Shown one piece after another: positions 27,081 through 36,370 of a stretch of DNA of 64,000 bases. A program made the position numbers and the translations under genes. The first letter of the stretch is position 1. Every line of letters begins with the position of its first letter. The stretch is from Hymenobacter radiodurans (lineage in GTDB: Bacteria > Bacteroidota > Bacteroidia > Cytophagales > Hymenobacteraceae), in contig NZ_CP037922.1 in the NCBI RefSeq assembly GCF_004355185.1, forward strand, positions 1,488,001 to 1,552,000, in the 5' to 3' direction. The notes under the pieces were generated by a model. The model made no database searches. It saw nothing but the letters and a program-made list of their open reading frames with translations, and was not told where the DNA came from.

Positions 27081-27587
27081 GCTGCGGGACTTAAGACGCT
27101 TCCCTACTTCGGCCAAACCACCGCCTGCGGCAGACGCTGATCAAACCGTTTTAGGAAGGAAGTGGAGAGGAAAAGCAGCGCTTTTATGAGCCGCCGCTTC
27201 CGGATCGGCCCAATAAGGTAGAAGGCTTTTGCGAAAGAAAAGAGCACTCGTTTCAACCAAAAAAGCCCCCCAGTCGCTTGCCTGACGCTTAAGGCACACG
27301 CTTACTCAAGCTGTCGAATGCTCATCTGTAGCGCTTGGGCGCGCTTACTGGCCAGCGCGCTCCATCATCATTGGCGCTTAAAAAACAATTGCGTTCCGGA
27401 AAAAATGTGCCCTTGTCTAAGGCTGGATTCGTGGATCCGGCCTTGCCTTTGGGAGATTTTATGGGTCTAGTCTTCGCAAAGTAGCGTTACATCAGGTTGG
27501 CCTACATAGCAAAAGCCCCCCGTGAGGAGGGCTTTTGCTATTTCATGTAAATAAGGCTCGCTGGTGGAGCGGGGATACCCGCACAGT
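27081..27587. other. Intergenic region upstream of GH5
   Basis: About 500 bases without a credible gene. It contains two copies of the GGGGGGC motif (27266-27271 and 27516-27521, both on the minus strand) and the terminator at 27506-27541. The promoter for the GH5 gene is expected near 27081-27250 but I could not identify it. Confidence 0.5.
27506..27541 (-). terminator. Intrinsic terminator downstream of the ybbAP unit
   Basis: A perfect 13-base stem (27506-27518 with 27529-27541, ending GCTTTTGCTAT) around a 10-base loop lies 47 bases beyond the ybbP stop. Confidence 0.75.
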
Positions 27588-30130
27588 CTAGCTGACCTCG
27601 CCGCGCAGCACCTCCAACGGCGGGCGCGTCAGTACGTCGCGGCTATTGAGCAAACCGATAAGCGCGGTGAGAGCCGTGGTGAGCAAGGCCAGCAGGAGCA
27701 GCGGACTGATTTGGGGGGCAAAAGGCACCTCAAAAACGAACACACCTAACGCCCAAGCTGCCATTACGGCTAATCCCAGTCCAGCCACTGCTGAGAGCAA
27801 GCCCAGCAGCGCGTATTCGACCAACGTAATGCGCAGAATCTGGGCCCGGCTGGCGCCGAGAGTGCGCAGCAGCACGCTTTCCCGCACCCGCTGGTAGCGG
27901 CTTACCACTACCGAACTCACCAGTACCAGCAAGCCCGTAGCCATACTAAACAAGGCCATAAAGCGGATGACGAAGGAAATTTTGGTGAGAATCTCATCCA
28001 GCGTTTGCAGAATCAACCCTAAGTCAATGGCTGATACGTTGGGATAATTAGCGACTAGTTCGCGCTGCACCGTGGCCAGGGTCGCATTGTCGGGCACGCG
28101 GGTGAGCAGCACGTGAAACTGCGGAGCCGGCTCTAATACACCCTTCGGAAAGACCACTAGAAAGTTGGTTTGCACCCGGCTCCAATCGACGGTGCGGGTG
28201 CCGCCCACGATGGTCACGAGCGGAGCGCCTTGCACGTTGAAGGTCAGTGTATCGCCAATTTTAATCTTTAGCCGATCCGTAAATCCGTCATCGAAGGAAA
28301 CGCGCGGAATGCCGTCTGGGCCGACGAAAGGGGCCTTGCCAGCAGCCAGTGTTTCAGAACTAATCAGAGAATCGCGGTAAGTGACGCGATACTCCCGCCC
28401 CAAAGCCCCTTTGGAAACACCGCTGGTAGTATCTTTTTTCAACTCCGCAGCCGAGCGCCCATTGATAGCGGACAAACGCATCGTCACGACGGGAACCTGC
28501 TGTAATACGGGCAACTTATTGCGCTTTACGAGCTGGGTGACGCCTTCCCGCTGGGCCGATTGAATATCGAACAGAACCAAATTGGGCTGCCCGTTGGTGG
28601 ACGATATTTCAACTTGGCTCAGGAGCAAACCTTGCAATAAATACAGCGTTGCCAGCAGAAATACGCCCAGTCCGATAGAAACGGTGAGTAATAGCGTCTG
28701 GTTATTAGGTCGATATAAGTTGGCTAAACCTTGCCGCCACACATAGCTCCAGGAACTAGGGAAATACTTTCGCACAGCGCGACGTAGGCCTTCACCGAGC
28801 CCAGCCAATACCGCAAACGTGAGCAATAAGCCCCCGCGAAGCCTAGCGCCAGCTTCCAGTCGCGAGTTTGGAGGTAGGCGAAGCCGGTGATAAACAGGAT
28901 AATCAGCCCGTACACCAAGCCCCGCAGCGGATCGGGGCTCGCCGTGTCTTCTTCCAGCGAGGCGCGCAACGTGCGCAGCGGCGACACCCGCCGAATGCTC
29001 AGCAAGGGCAGAAGCGCAAACAACACCGCCACGAATACGCCCGTGAGAATACCTTCGGCCACCGCCGACCACGAAATGCCCACGCTCACCGTGACGGGCA
29101 GAAAACCTTCCACCACCTTCGGCAGCAGCAACTGCACGCCGGTGCCCAAGGCAGCGCCCAAAATGGCCCCCAGCAGACCCATTAGCGCCGTTTGGAGCAA
29201 ATAGATTAGGACGGCCTGCCAGCCGCTGGCACCTAAGCAGCGCAACACGGCTACCGCGGCCACCTTCTCGCGCACATACAAACTCACGGCACTCGCCACG
29301 CCCACGCAGCCCAGCAGCAGTGCCACGAAAGCCACCAGATTCAGAAATCGAGTGACATTGGTGAACGAACGACCCGTCTGGCGCTTGCGCTCAGCCACGG
29401 TGTCGCTGTCGATGTTAGCTTGGTCGAGGCGGGCCTCCAGGGGTTTGATGGTTTGGTCGACGTTGGTACCAGGCGCGAACTGATAATAGGTGCGATACTG
29501 CACCCGACTGCCGCGCTGCAAGAGGCCAGTTTGCTCCACAAACTCACGCGGAATAAATACCGTGGGCGCAACGGAGGCGCTAAAACCAGACTGGCCCGGC
29601 GTCTTGCGCACCCGGCCGGCAATGCGAAAAGTCAGTTCCCCAACCTTGATAGAATCACCGGGACGAGCGGCAAATTGCGCCAGCAACGCGTCATCCACTA
29701 AGGCCACGCGCTGATTGGTGGTGCCTGCTTCCCGAAACGCAGCTACGGCAGTAGTTGGCTCCGTGAGCCACTCGCCATAATATGGAAAGCCCCCCGTGAG
29801 CGCGCGCACCTGAGCCAAGCGTACGCCCTGGCCTTTGGGAAACTGCACCAAAGAAGCAAAAGCGACTTCGTCGCTGCGGCGTTGACCGAGTTGGTGCAGA
29901 GTGGTTTGGAGGGTGGAGTCAAACGGTTGGTTGGCGGAGAGCACCAAATCGGCCCCCACTAGCTCACGCGCCTGCTCGTCGATGCTGCGGGCCAAGTTGT
30001 CGCCGAAGCCGTTGATACCCACCAGCGCCGCAATGCCCAGCACAATAGCCGAGGTAAACAGCAGCAAGCGGGAACGGCTGCGGCGGCTGTCGCGCCACGC
30101 CATGCGCCAAAGCCAGGGAAGATTAGACAT
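27588..30130 (-). CDS. ybbP: YbbP-type ABC transporter permease (one apparent frameshift)
   Basis: Two overlapping frames form one 847-residue protein when the C5 run at 28831-28835 is read as C6 (minus strand LGFAGGLLLTFAVLAGLG). It has the duplicated FtsX/MacB permease layout: N-terminal helix (SRSRLLLFTSAIVLGIAAL), a large periplasmic domain, three helices, a central pair, a second periplasmic domain and three final helices ending RPPLEVLRGE. With the ATPase gene just upstream and a divergent lipoprotein lysophospholipase, it reproduces the Escherichia coli ybbA-ybbP/tesA cluster. Such transporters are thought to drive mechanical extraction of envelope lipids or lipoproteins; the substrate is unproven. 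Confidence 0.82.
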
Positions 30131-30193
30131 AATGAGCTTCGTACTTAATAACTAGAAATGATTTCGAACCATATCCACCGCCTCCCTCACGTC

Positions 30194-30276
30194 TGTCATC
30201 CTGAGGAACGAAGGACCTTATGGGATGAGAACGACTTATGCTAGCGTGATAAGGTCCTTCGTTCCTCAGGATGACA
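30194..30276. repeat. Intergenic inverted repeat, family B
   Basis: Two perfect 28-base inverted arms (30194-30221 and 30249-30276), each containing GTCATCCTGAGGAACGAAGG, flank a 27-base loop between ybbA and ybbP. The strong stem is likely to affect the ybbA-ybbP transcript. It resembles the hairpin at 34591-34633. Confidence 0.85.
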
Positions 30277-30326
30277 ACAGGGTGGATGACAGATGTTATT
30301 GGGGATGAGAAACGGAGATAATTGGC

Positions 30327-31022
30327 TTATGATGCCACCCCCACATTCACTTGATTAACCGTATCCGAAACCACGGCGCCGCCCTTGATGCGGACGATGC
30401 GCTGGGTGCGGGCGGCTAACTCTAGGTCGTGGGTGACGAGCACCAGCGTGGTGCCGGCTTCCCGGTTTAGCTCAAAGAGGAGTTCCACGACTGTAGCGCT
30501 GGTGTCGGCGTCGAGGTTGCCGGTGGGCTCGTCGGCGAAGAGGATTTTGGGCCGATTAGCAAAGGCCCGCGCCAAGGACACGCGCTGCTGCTCGCCACCC
30601 GAAAGCTGAGTAGGGTAGTGGTGGCCGCGCCCGCCAAGGCCTACGCGTTCCAGCAGTTCCAGAGCCGTTTTTGTGCCTCCGCGCACGCCGCGCAATTCCA
30701 ACGGCACTAGCACGTTTTCGAGGGCAGTAAGGGAAGGCAAGAGCTGGAAATTCTGGAAAACGAAGCCTACATGCTCGTTGCGCACGGCGGCGCGCTGGTC
30801 TTCGCTGAGGTTGTCGAGCTGAATGCCGTTGAGCCAGACACTGCCCGCGCTGGCCCGGTCGAGGCCGGCGCACAACCCTAGCAATGTGGTTTTGCCGCTG
30901 CCCGAGGGCCCTACAATAGCAAACGTGTCTTGAGGCTGTAATTCAAAGCTGACGGCCTCTAGTACGGTGAGCTCTCGGCCGCCACTGGCGTATGATTTGG
31001 TGAGATTTTCTACTTTAAGCAC
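30327..31022 (-). CDS. ybbA: YbbA-type ABC transporter ATPase
   Basis: The 231-residue ATPase contains Walker A GPSGSGKTTLLG, Q-loop FVFQNFQLLPS, signature LSGGEQQRVSLARA, Walker B KILFADEPTGNLD and the switch His in LVTHDLELA. This is the LolD/MacB/YbbA type that works with FtsX-like permeases, and its partner is the ybbP gene 196 bases downstream. The start codon is GTG at 31020-31022. It diverges from tesA; the 129 bases between the start codons must carry both promoters. Confidence 0.88.
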   Translation of the reverse strand: MLKVENLTKSYASGGRELTVLEAVSFELQPQDTFAIVGPSGSGKTTLLGLCAGLDRASAGSVWLNGIQLDNLSEDQRAAVRNEHVGFVFQNFQLLPSLTALENVLVPLELRGVRGGTKTALELLERVGLGGRGHHYPTQLSGGEQQRVSLARAFANRPKILFADEPTGNLDADTSATVVELLFELNREAGTTLVLVTHDLELAARTQRIVRIKGGAVVSDTVNQVNVGVAS

Positions 31023-31151
31023 GAACGATGGACGTATGGATTGTTAAGAGAAAGAGGCGATAAGCAGGAGGTTAGCTGCATTCTAAACGACGTTTTAATC
31101 TTTATAATACTTTCTATCGTTAGGCATATACCTCAAAAAGGCCCCCCACGC

Positions 31152-31862
31152 ATGAAAACCCTATTGTCTGTATTTAGTTGCTGCTTGCTGCTCACGCTAG
31201 CTAGCTGCGGCTCCGATTCACAAACCGCTACGTCGGTCGCTAGCCCGCCGGCGGCTGATAAAAAGCCCCCCACAGCGGGCTCACGCACTATTCTGTTCTT
31301 TGGCAATAGCCTGACGGCGGGCCTCGGCGTAGAGCCAGAAGAAGCTTTTCCAGCGTTGGTAGGCCAAAAGATTGATTCGGCTGGCCTAGGCTACACGGTG
31401 ATAAATGCTGGTTTGAGCGGCGAGACAACTGCTGGCGGCCGCAGCCGCGTGGGTTGGGTGCTGCGTCAGCCCGTGGATGTGTTTGTGCTGGAGCTGGGGG
31501 GCAATGATGGCCTGCGCGGCCTGCCGCTCACCGATACGCGCCGCAACCTGCAGGCTATTATCGACACCGTGCGCCGAATCAGCCCCCAAACCCAAATTGT
31601 GCTGGCCGGCATGCAGATTCCCCCTAACCTAGGTGCCGATTATGCCACCCAATTCAAGCAGACGTATATCGATCTGGCCCGCGAAAACAAGCTGGTGCTC
31701 ATTCCTTTCCTGCTCGAAGGCGTAGGCGGCGTAGCCAAGCTCAACCAGCCCGACGGGATTCATCCCACGCCCGCCGGCCACCGCCTCATTGCCCGTACCG
31801 TGTGGGATATCTTGCAGCCACTGCTTAAGCAGCCCGTAGCGGCCGATGCAGCGGTGAGGTAG
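31152..31862 (+). CDS. tesA: TesA-like SGNH lysophospholipase/arylesterase, lipoprotein
   Basis: From ATG 31152 the 236-residue product has a lipoprotein signal with lipobox LASC (Cys19). A linker follows, then SGNH blocks: FFGNSLTAG (nucleophile Ser53), INAGLSGET, LGGNDGLRG and the Asp/His pair in PDGIHPTPAGH. TesA-family enzymes hydrolyse acyl thioesters and lysophospholipids in the periplasm. Here lipid anchoring replaces the soluble periplasmic form of Escherichia coli. The frame extends upstream to 31041 but the lipobox fixes the start. It is divergent from ybbA, as in Escherichia coli. Confidence 0.87.
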   Translation: MKTLLSVFSCCLLLTLASCGSDSQTATSVASPPAADKKPPTAGSRTILFFGNSLTAGLGVEPEEAFPALVGQKIDSAGLGYTVINAGLSGETTAGGRSRVGWVLRQPVDVFVLELGGNDGLRGLPLTDTRRNLQAIIDTVRRISPQTQIVLAGMQIPPNLGADYATQFKQTYIDLARENKLVLIPFLLEGVGGVAKLNQPDGIHPTPAGHRLIARTVWDILQPLLKQPVAADAAVR

Positions 31863-31883
31863 TACAAGCCAGGTTGCGCTCTA

Positions 31884-34514
31884 TTAAGATTTCTTACCTG
31901 AAACGGCTTGCTGTTGCACTAATTTCTCGGCGCGAAATAAGTCGTCGCTGGCTTGCAGAATCTTCGCCCGCAGTTTCGGATTATACGTGGGGTTTTTCGT
32001 GATAAATGCGCGAACAGTGCGAGCTGCGGTTGGGGATTGGTAAGCGCCAAATGTAGCCTGTAGCCAGGAATATGGGAAGAAAATATCACCCGTCTGCTGA
32101 ATTTCAGTCAGCAGATTCAAACTCTCCGGCAAATACTTTTCAGATGATTCAGCGCGCAACGGATGATGTAAATAGGCTAGCGCGGCGACTACCCAAGCTT
32201 CTTTGCTGCGGTTCTTTTCTTCTTTTAACGAAGTAAAAAAAGCGTCCCGGATTCTAACGTCAGCGGACAAGGCTGGAATCAAAAACTCCATGCGCTTTTT
32301 GCGGTCTTCATTCTTAATTCGGGCTAGCTGCTTCCGCAGAATTTCGCCATCGGAGCCATAGTCGCGCACGGCTAGCGCTAGGGCCAACGCGGTGTAGTCA
32401 TCTTCCGTTAATTTGACCCCATCCGGAGCCTTTTCCGTCGCCCAAACATCGTATAATTTGGCTTGCGCGGTGGGAGTTAAAGCCACCGATTGATAGGCTT
32501 TGAATAACTGCTTTTTGGCGTTGCTATTTGGGTTCTGCTGCATCGCCTGCCAAATCTCATTTTCCAGAGCAGGGGCCAGTTCAGGGCGTTTTGTGGGGGG
32601 CAAAAATTTCCAGAAAATATCGCTTAGCTGACTGGTCAGTAGCTTCAAATTTAGCTCTTCCTTTTCTTGGGTAAGGCCCTGCCGATTCAGCGCCAAAAGC
32701 TCCAGCGGCGCTACCACGCGCCCATCGAGCATGTTCTCATACAAGTTCACGTAAGCCGCCGCCCGTGCCACCGGATTGTTGAGCGCAAACACGTTGGGGG
32801 GCATTTTCTTGTCTACCGGAAACAGGCCGTAACCGAGACCTGTCGAATTGAAAAGAATATACGTGGGTACCGGTTCGCCTTCCACTGCTTTTAGTGCCAC
32901 TTCACGCTGATCCATTGTCACCGTAAACTCTTTCGTAGACGTCGGATATACCAGCGTGATTTCAAATAGCTGCGGCCAGATTCGGTCCGACTTATCTTCT
33001 GCTTTTTGCGTCAGCGTTAAGCGCGAAATTTTGCCCCCCAGCGTCTGCAAATCGTACGCAAATTCGGGGCGGCCGGGCTCATTTACCCACACTTGGTTCC
33101 AGGCCTGCAAATCGGCGGGTGTGCGGGCGTCGAGTATGCTAATTAAGTCGGGCCAAGTGGCGTTGCCGAAGGCGTATTTCCGCAGATATTCCTGCAAGCC
33201 CTGCTGAAACTGTTCGGGTCCCATTAGCCGCTCCAACTGCCGCATCATGATGGGCGCTTTATGGTAAATAATGTTGCCGTACAGCGAGCCCGCATCCTGC
33301 AAATTATCCAGCGGCTGCCGAATCGGATTGGCGCCTTCCGTCCGGTCGATGCCGTAGGCGGCTGGGTAATGATCCAGCACGAATTTGAGGTCGTAATTGG
33401 AATTTTTGACGGCTATTTGGGTGATTTTATCAGCCATGAAATTGGCAAATACCTCCTTCATCCACACGTCGTTAAACCACTGCATCGTCACCAAATCGCC
33501 GAACCACATATGGGCGGTCTCGTGAGCAATAAGGTTGGAACGCGCAAGTTTCTGATCCTGCGTAGCGCCTTCATCTAAGAACAATGTGGAGGCCTTATAA
33601 TCGATGGCACCCACGTGCTCCATGCCTCCATATTGGAAGTCGGGAATGGCTGCAAAATCAAACTTTTGAAACGGGTAGGGCATACCCGTGTACGTTTGCA
33701 TAAACGCCAGCGCATCGCCGTGAATCTGGAATATCGGGTCCAGACTTAGCTTTAGTTTATTAGGGTCAGTTTCGCGGTGCAAAAACTGCATAACACGGCC
33801 CTTTTCCGTGCGCGAAATACGTTTGAATTCGCCAGCGACAAACGAAAATAAGTAGTTACTTATCGTGTCCGATGGAGCGAAAGAATACGTTTTAAATCCG
33901 GGCACTCTGCCGTCGAGAGTAGGTTCAGTTAAGTTGGTTAGCGGCCCGTTAGCTACTGCATCCCATAATCGAGGCACTGTGAGCGCGAGTTGAAAAGTAG
34001 CCTTTAAGCTAGGCTGATCGAAGACTGGAAATACAGCGCGGGCCCGGTCGGGTACGAGCAGGGTGTACAGAAAATCGTCGCTCCGATTCAGAGATAAATC
34101 ACCTGCTACAAACTCAATGTCAATCTGGTTTTTACCGGTTTGCAGATTCGTCGTGGGGATGATAATATGCTCGTTGCGGTGGTCAATAGTAACTGGTTTT
34201 TTATTGACAATAAGACGCTTGAGATGGTCCGTATTTTCTTTAAAATCGAGTTGTAGGGGGCTTTTATTTTCACTTAGAACAAATGAGACAGATTCGGTTG
34301 CCAGAATAGGCTGTTCTTTGACCGCTGGAATAGTAAAGTGTAAGGTATAGACCAAATCAGACACGACTTGGCTTCTATAGGCGGCTAACTCTTGCGAAAC
34401 ACCTTTCTCTATTGCTATAGTTGTTGTTTTCACTGCTTTGCTACAACAGATTAGGGCCGCTGCCGCAAAGAATAATACACCAAATTGTAGGTACTTATTG
34501 AACCTGATTTTCAT
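31884..34514 (-). CDS. M1 family metallo-aminopeptidase, lipoprotein
   Basis: The 876-residue protein carries a lipoprotein signal (AAAALICC), an N-terminal beta-sandwich domain, the exopeptidase motif YGGMEHVG and the zinc site HETAH (His331, Glu332, His335) with the third ligand Glu near 354 in WMKEVFANF. A long helical C-terminal domain follows (about 560-870), matching full-length aminopeptidase N. It trims N-terminal residues from peptides outside the cytoplasm. It converges with tesA, leaving only 21 bases between stops. A stable hairpin lies just upstream of it. Confidence 0.9.
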   Translation of the reverse strand: MKIRFNKYLQFGVLFFAAAALICCSKAVKTTTIAIEKGVSQELAAYRSQVVSDLVYTLHFTIPAVKEQPILATESVSFVLSENKSPLQLDFKENTDHLKRLIVNKKPVTIDHRNEHIIIPTTNLQTGKNQIDIEFVAGDLSLNRSDDFLYTLLVPDRARAVFPVFDQPSLKATFQLALTVPRLWDAVANGPLTNLTEPTLDGRVPGFKTYSFAPSDTISNYLFSFVAGEFKRISRTEKGRVMQFLHRETDPNKLKLSLDPIFQIHGDALAFMQTYTGMPYPFQKFDFAAIPDFQYGGMEHVGAIDYKASTLFLDEGATQDQKLARSNLIAHETAHMWFGDLVTMQWFNDVWMKEVFANFMADKITQIAVKNSNYDLKFVLDHYPAAYGIDRTEGANPIRQPLDNLQDAGSLYGNIIYHKAPIMMRQLERLMGPEQFQQGLQEYLRKYAFGNATWPDLISILDARTPADLQAWNQVWVNEPGRPEFAYDLQTLGGKISRLTLTQKAEDKSDRIWPQLFEITLVYPTSTKEFTVTMDQREVALKAVEGEPVPTYILFNSTGLGYGLFPVDKKMPPNVFALNNPVARAAAYVNLYENMLDGRVVAPLELLALNRQGLTQEKEELNLKLLTSQLSDIFWKFLPPTKRPELAPALENEIWQAMQQNPNSNAKKQLFKAYQSVALTPTAQAKLYDVWATEKAPDGVKLTEDDYTALALALAVRDYGSDGEILRKQLARIKNEDRKKRMEFLIPALSADVRIRDAFFTSLKEEKNRSKEAWVVAALAYLHHPLRAESSEKYLPESLNLLTEIQQTGDIFFPYSWLQATFGAYQSPTAARTVRAFITKNPTYNPKLRAKILQASDDLFRAEKLVQQQAVSGKKS

Positions 34515-34590
34515 AGGAAAGCAACGAGTGAATGACTAAGATACTTCTATCATTCTTCGCTGGTCAAACTTTCGTTTGGGGCAAAACGAA

Positions 34591-34633
34591 AGGTCCTGTT
34601 GGGATGACAATCTTTGTCATCCCAACAGGACCT
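34591..34633. repeat. Perfect 20-bp inverted repeat, family B-like
   Basis: The arms 34591-34610 and 34614-34633 are perfect complements around a 3-base loop and contain GGGATGACAA. It lies between the DUF2383-type gene stop and the M1 gene start, so it may terminate the former. Its ends (TCATCC, AGGACCT) resemble the repeat at 30194-30276. Confidence 0.8.
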
Positions 34634-34653
34634 AAACTAACTTACTCGTACGA

Positions 34654-35358
34654 TTAGCTTTGCTTTTCGGCCAAGCGCTTCAACTTGTCATACGTTGCCT
34701 GCGACTGCGTATGCTGACGCTCTACTTCCTGGCGCAACTGACCGGTTAGGCTACGGTCGCTGAGGGCTTCTTTGTAGGCTTTCAAAGCCCACATCTCACC
34801 GTGGATGTTAGTGGCCAGAATCGTTTTTTCGCTGTGTCCTGTCACTGCGGAAGTAGCTTCCATGAAGCGACGGTAGATTTTGCCTTTCACCGTAGTGCCG
34901 TCTTCCCGCTCGCCGCCCTGCTGACGTAGGTGGTTGTTGAGCTCGTTGGCAAAGCGCTGGCTCTGACTCACCAATTGCTTGTAGTAGCCGGTAAGCTCCG
35001 TGTCTTGGCTTTCGTCGGCGGCCTTTTTGTAGCCCTCAATCCGGTCGTTGACGAAGAGCAGTAGCTCCTGCAGTGTGTTGGCTTTTTTGTTGCCCTTACC
35101 CTTTTTGCGATTGGTGAGCAACAAGCCCACGCCCAATGCTATGGCAGCGCCACCAACTACTTTTTGGGTAGTGCTGAGCTTGTTGTAGCCGGTAGTTGCT
35201 TTCGTGCCCAAGTCCTTTACTGAATTGGGTAACTGGCCAAGCAGATCGGATACGTTACCTTGGTTGACCCATTTTTTGGCTTGGTCGAGTAGCTGGCCTG
35301 CGCCTTGCGACTGCGTCGATGTGCTATTTTGCGGAGATGATTGCTGTGATTGGTCCAT
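34654..35358 (-). CDS. PA2169-type four-helix-bundle (DUF2383) protein
   Basis: From ATG 35358 the 234-residue product has a Gln/Ser-rich N-terminus (MDQSQQSSPQNSTSTQSQ), a short helix pair, a possible membrane helix around residues 71-84 (VVGGAAIALGVGLL) with a basic patch NRKKGKGNKK, and then a ferritin-like four-helix domain. That domain has NTLQELLLFVNDRIEGYKKA and YRRFMEATSAVTG. DUF2383 proteins are stress-associated and of unknown biochemical role. The combination with a glycine-rich membrane helix is less common. The upstream ATG at 35409 is less likely, because the Gln/Ser start is preceded by a non-conserved stretch. Confidence 0.7.
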   Translation of the reverse strand: MDQSQQSSPQNSTSTQSQGAGQLLDQAKKWVNQGNVSDLLGQLPNSVKDLGTKATTGYNKLSTTQKVVGGAAIALGVGLLLTNRKKGKGNKKANTLQELLLFVNDRIEGYKKAADESQDTELTGYYKQLVSQSQRFANELNNHLRQQGGEREDGTTVKGKIYRRFMEATSAVTGHSEKTILATNIHGEMWALKAYKEALSDRSLTGQLRQEVERQHTQSQATYDKLKRLAEKQS

Positions 35359-35626
35359 GATGCAATAAGTTATTATAGTACTGATATGGCTTACGGCAGT
35401 GTGGGGCAAGTAGTTAAGTTGAACTTGCTTAACCGATGAGCTGCTTCAGCGCTAAGCCCGATATTTTTGTCGATTTTCACCTGCGCTTTCAAGCTTCTCC
35501 TAATTCTATATGTGCTTGTTAGCTAGCACAGTCGGCCGCCCTGCGGTTGAAAACGAGCGAGTTAAGCGCAGGCTCTGGTGGGAAGCTCTGCCAGTGAAAA
35601 GAGAACAGAATTTATTTAATCAGCCG

Positions 35627-36370
35627 ATGCAAAACCGACGTGGGGGGCAAATTCAATGGTCACAACCCCAAATTTATCCTTTGGGCGATTCGGGCATCGT
35701 GCTGCAGTTCAGCCGCGTCTATAATACGGAAGTCCAGCAGCGTATTCAGGCTTGCTGCGCCTATCTCGACCAGCTACAAGTGCTGGGGCTGCTAGAATAT
35801 GTGCCGGCCTACACGACGCTCACCCTGTACTATAACCCGTGGCTGATGAGCGAAGAAGGCCGCCTCGACCCCTACGTCCGCATGACCGAAATAGCGCAGG
35901 CAATGCTGGCGCAGGCGCAAACTCCCCAACCAAAAATTGCCCCTACCCTGGTAGAAATACCGGTGTGCTACGGCGGAAAGCTGGGCCCTGACTTGGAAGA
36001 AGTGGCTCGCCATGCAGGCTTGTCGGAGGCCGAAGTAGTTCAGCTCCATTGCGAGCCAGAGTATGTGGTGGCTATGGTGGGGTTCGCTCCCGGATTTCCC
36101 TATTTAGCCGGTCTGAATGAGCAAATAGCCACTCCCCGCAAGTCCCAGCCCCGAACTTTGGTGCCGGCCGGGTCGGTGGGAATTGCGGGTCAGCAAACGG
36201 GCGTATATTCCATCCCCACGCCGGGCGGCTGGCAATTAATTGGCCGCACGCCCCGGCGACTTTTTCGCCCGCGTCAGGAGAACCCAAGCTTGCTACGGGC
36301 AGGTAATCAGGTGCGTTTTGTGCCCATTACAGCCGCCGAGTTTGAGCAGCAAAACAAGCATGAGTCTTAG
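35627..36370 (+). CDS. pxpB: 5-oxoprolinase subunit PxpB
   Basis: The conserved part starts QIYPLGDSGIVLQFS and continues through YTTLTLYYNP, YVVAMVGFAPGFPYLAGL and GSVGIAGQQTGVYSIPTPGGW, the hallmark of the KipI/PxpB fold. From ATG 35627 it is 247 residues, the usual length; the frame is open back to ATG 35510 but those residues (MCLLASTVGRPAV) look non-conserved. PxpB and PxpC form the ATP-dependent part that activates and opens 5-oxoproline with PxpA, giving glutamate. It overlaps pxpC by 11 bases. Cytoplasmic. Confidence 0.9.
   Translation: MQNRRGGQIQWSQPQIYPLGDSGIVLQFSRVYNTEVQQRIQACCAYLDQLQVLGLLEYVPAYTTLTLYYNPWLMSEEGRLDPYVRMTEIAQAMLAQAQTPQPKIAPTLVEIPVCYGGKLGPDLEEVARHAGLSEAEVVQLHCEPEYVVAMVGFAPGFPYLAGLNEQIATPRKSQPRTLVPAGSVGIAGQQTGVYSIPTPGGWQLIGRTPRRLFRPRQENPSLLRAGNQVRFVPITAAEFEQQNKHES

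Noticed and set aside
34256..34260. Five Gs followed by CTTTTATTTT in the M1 gene as another under-called motif.
   Set aside because: The M1 frame is intact with five Gs, so a true five-base run must be accepted here.
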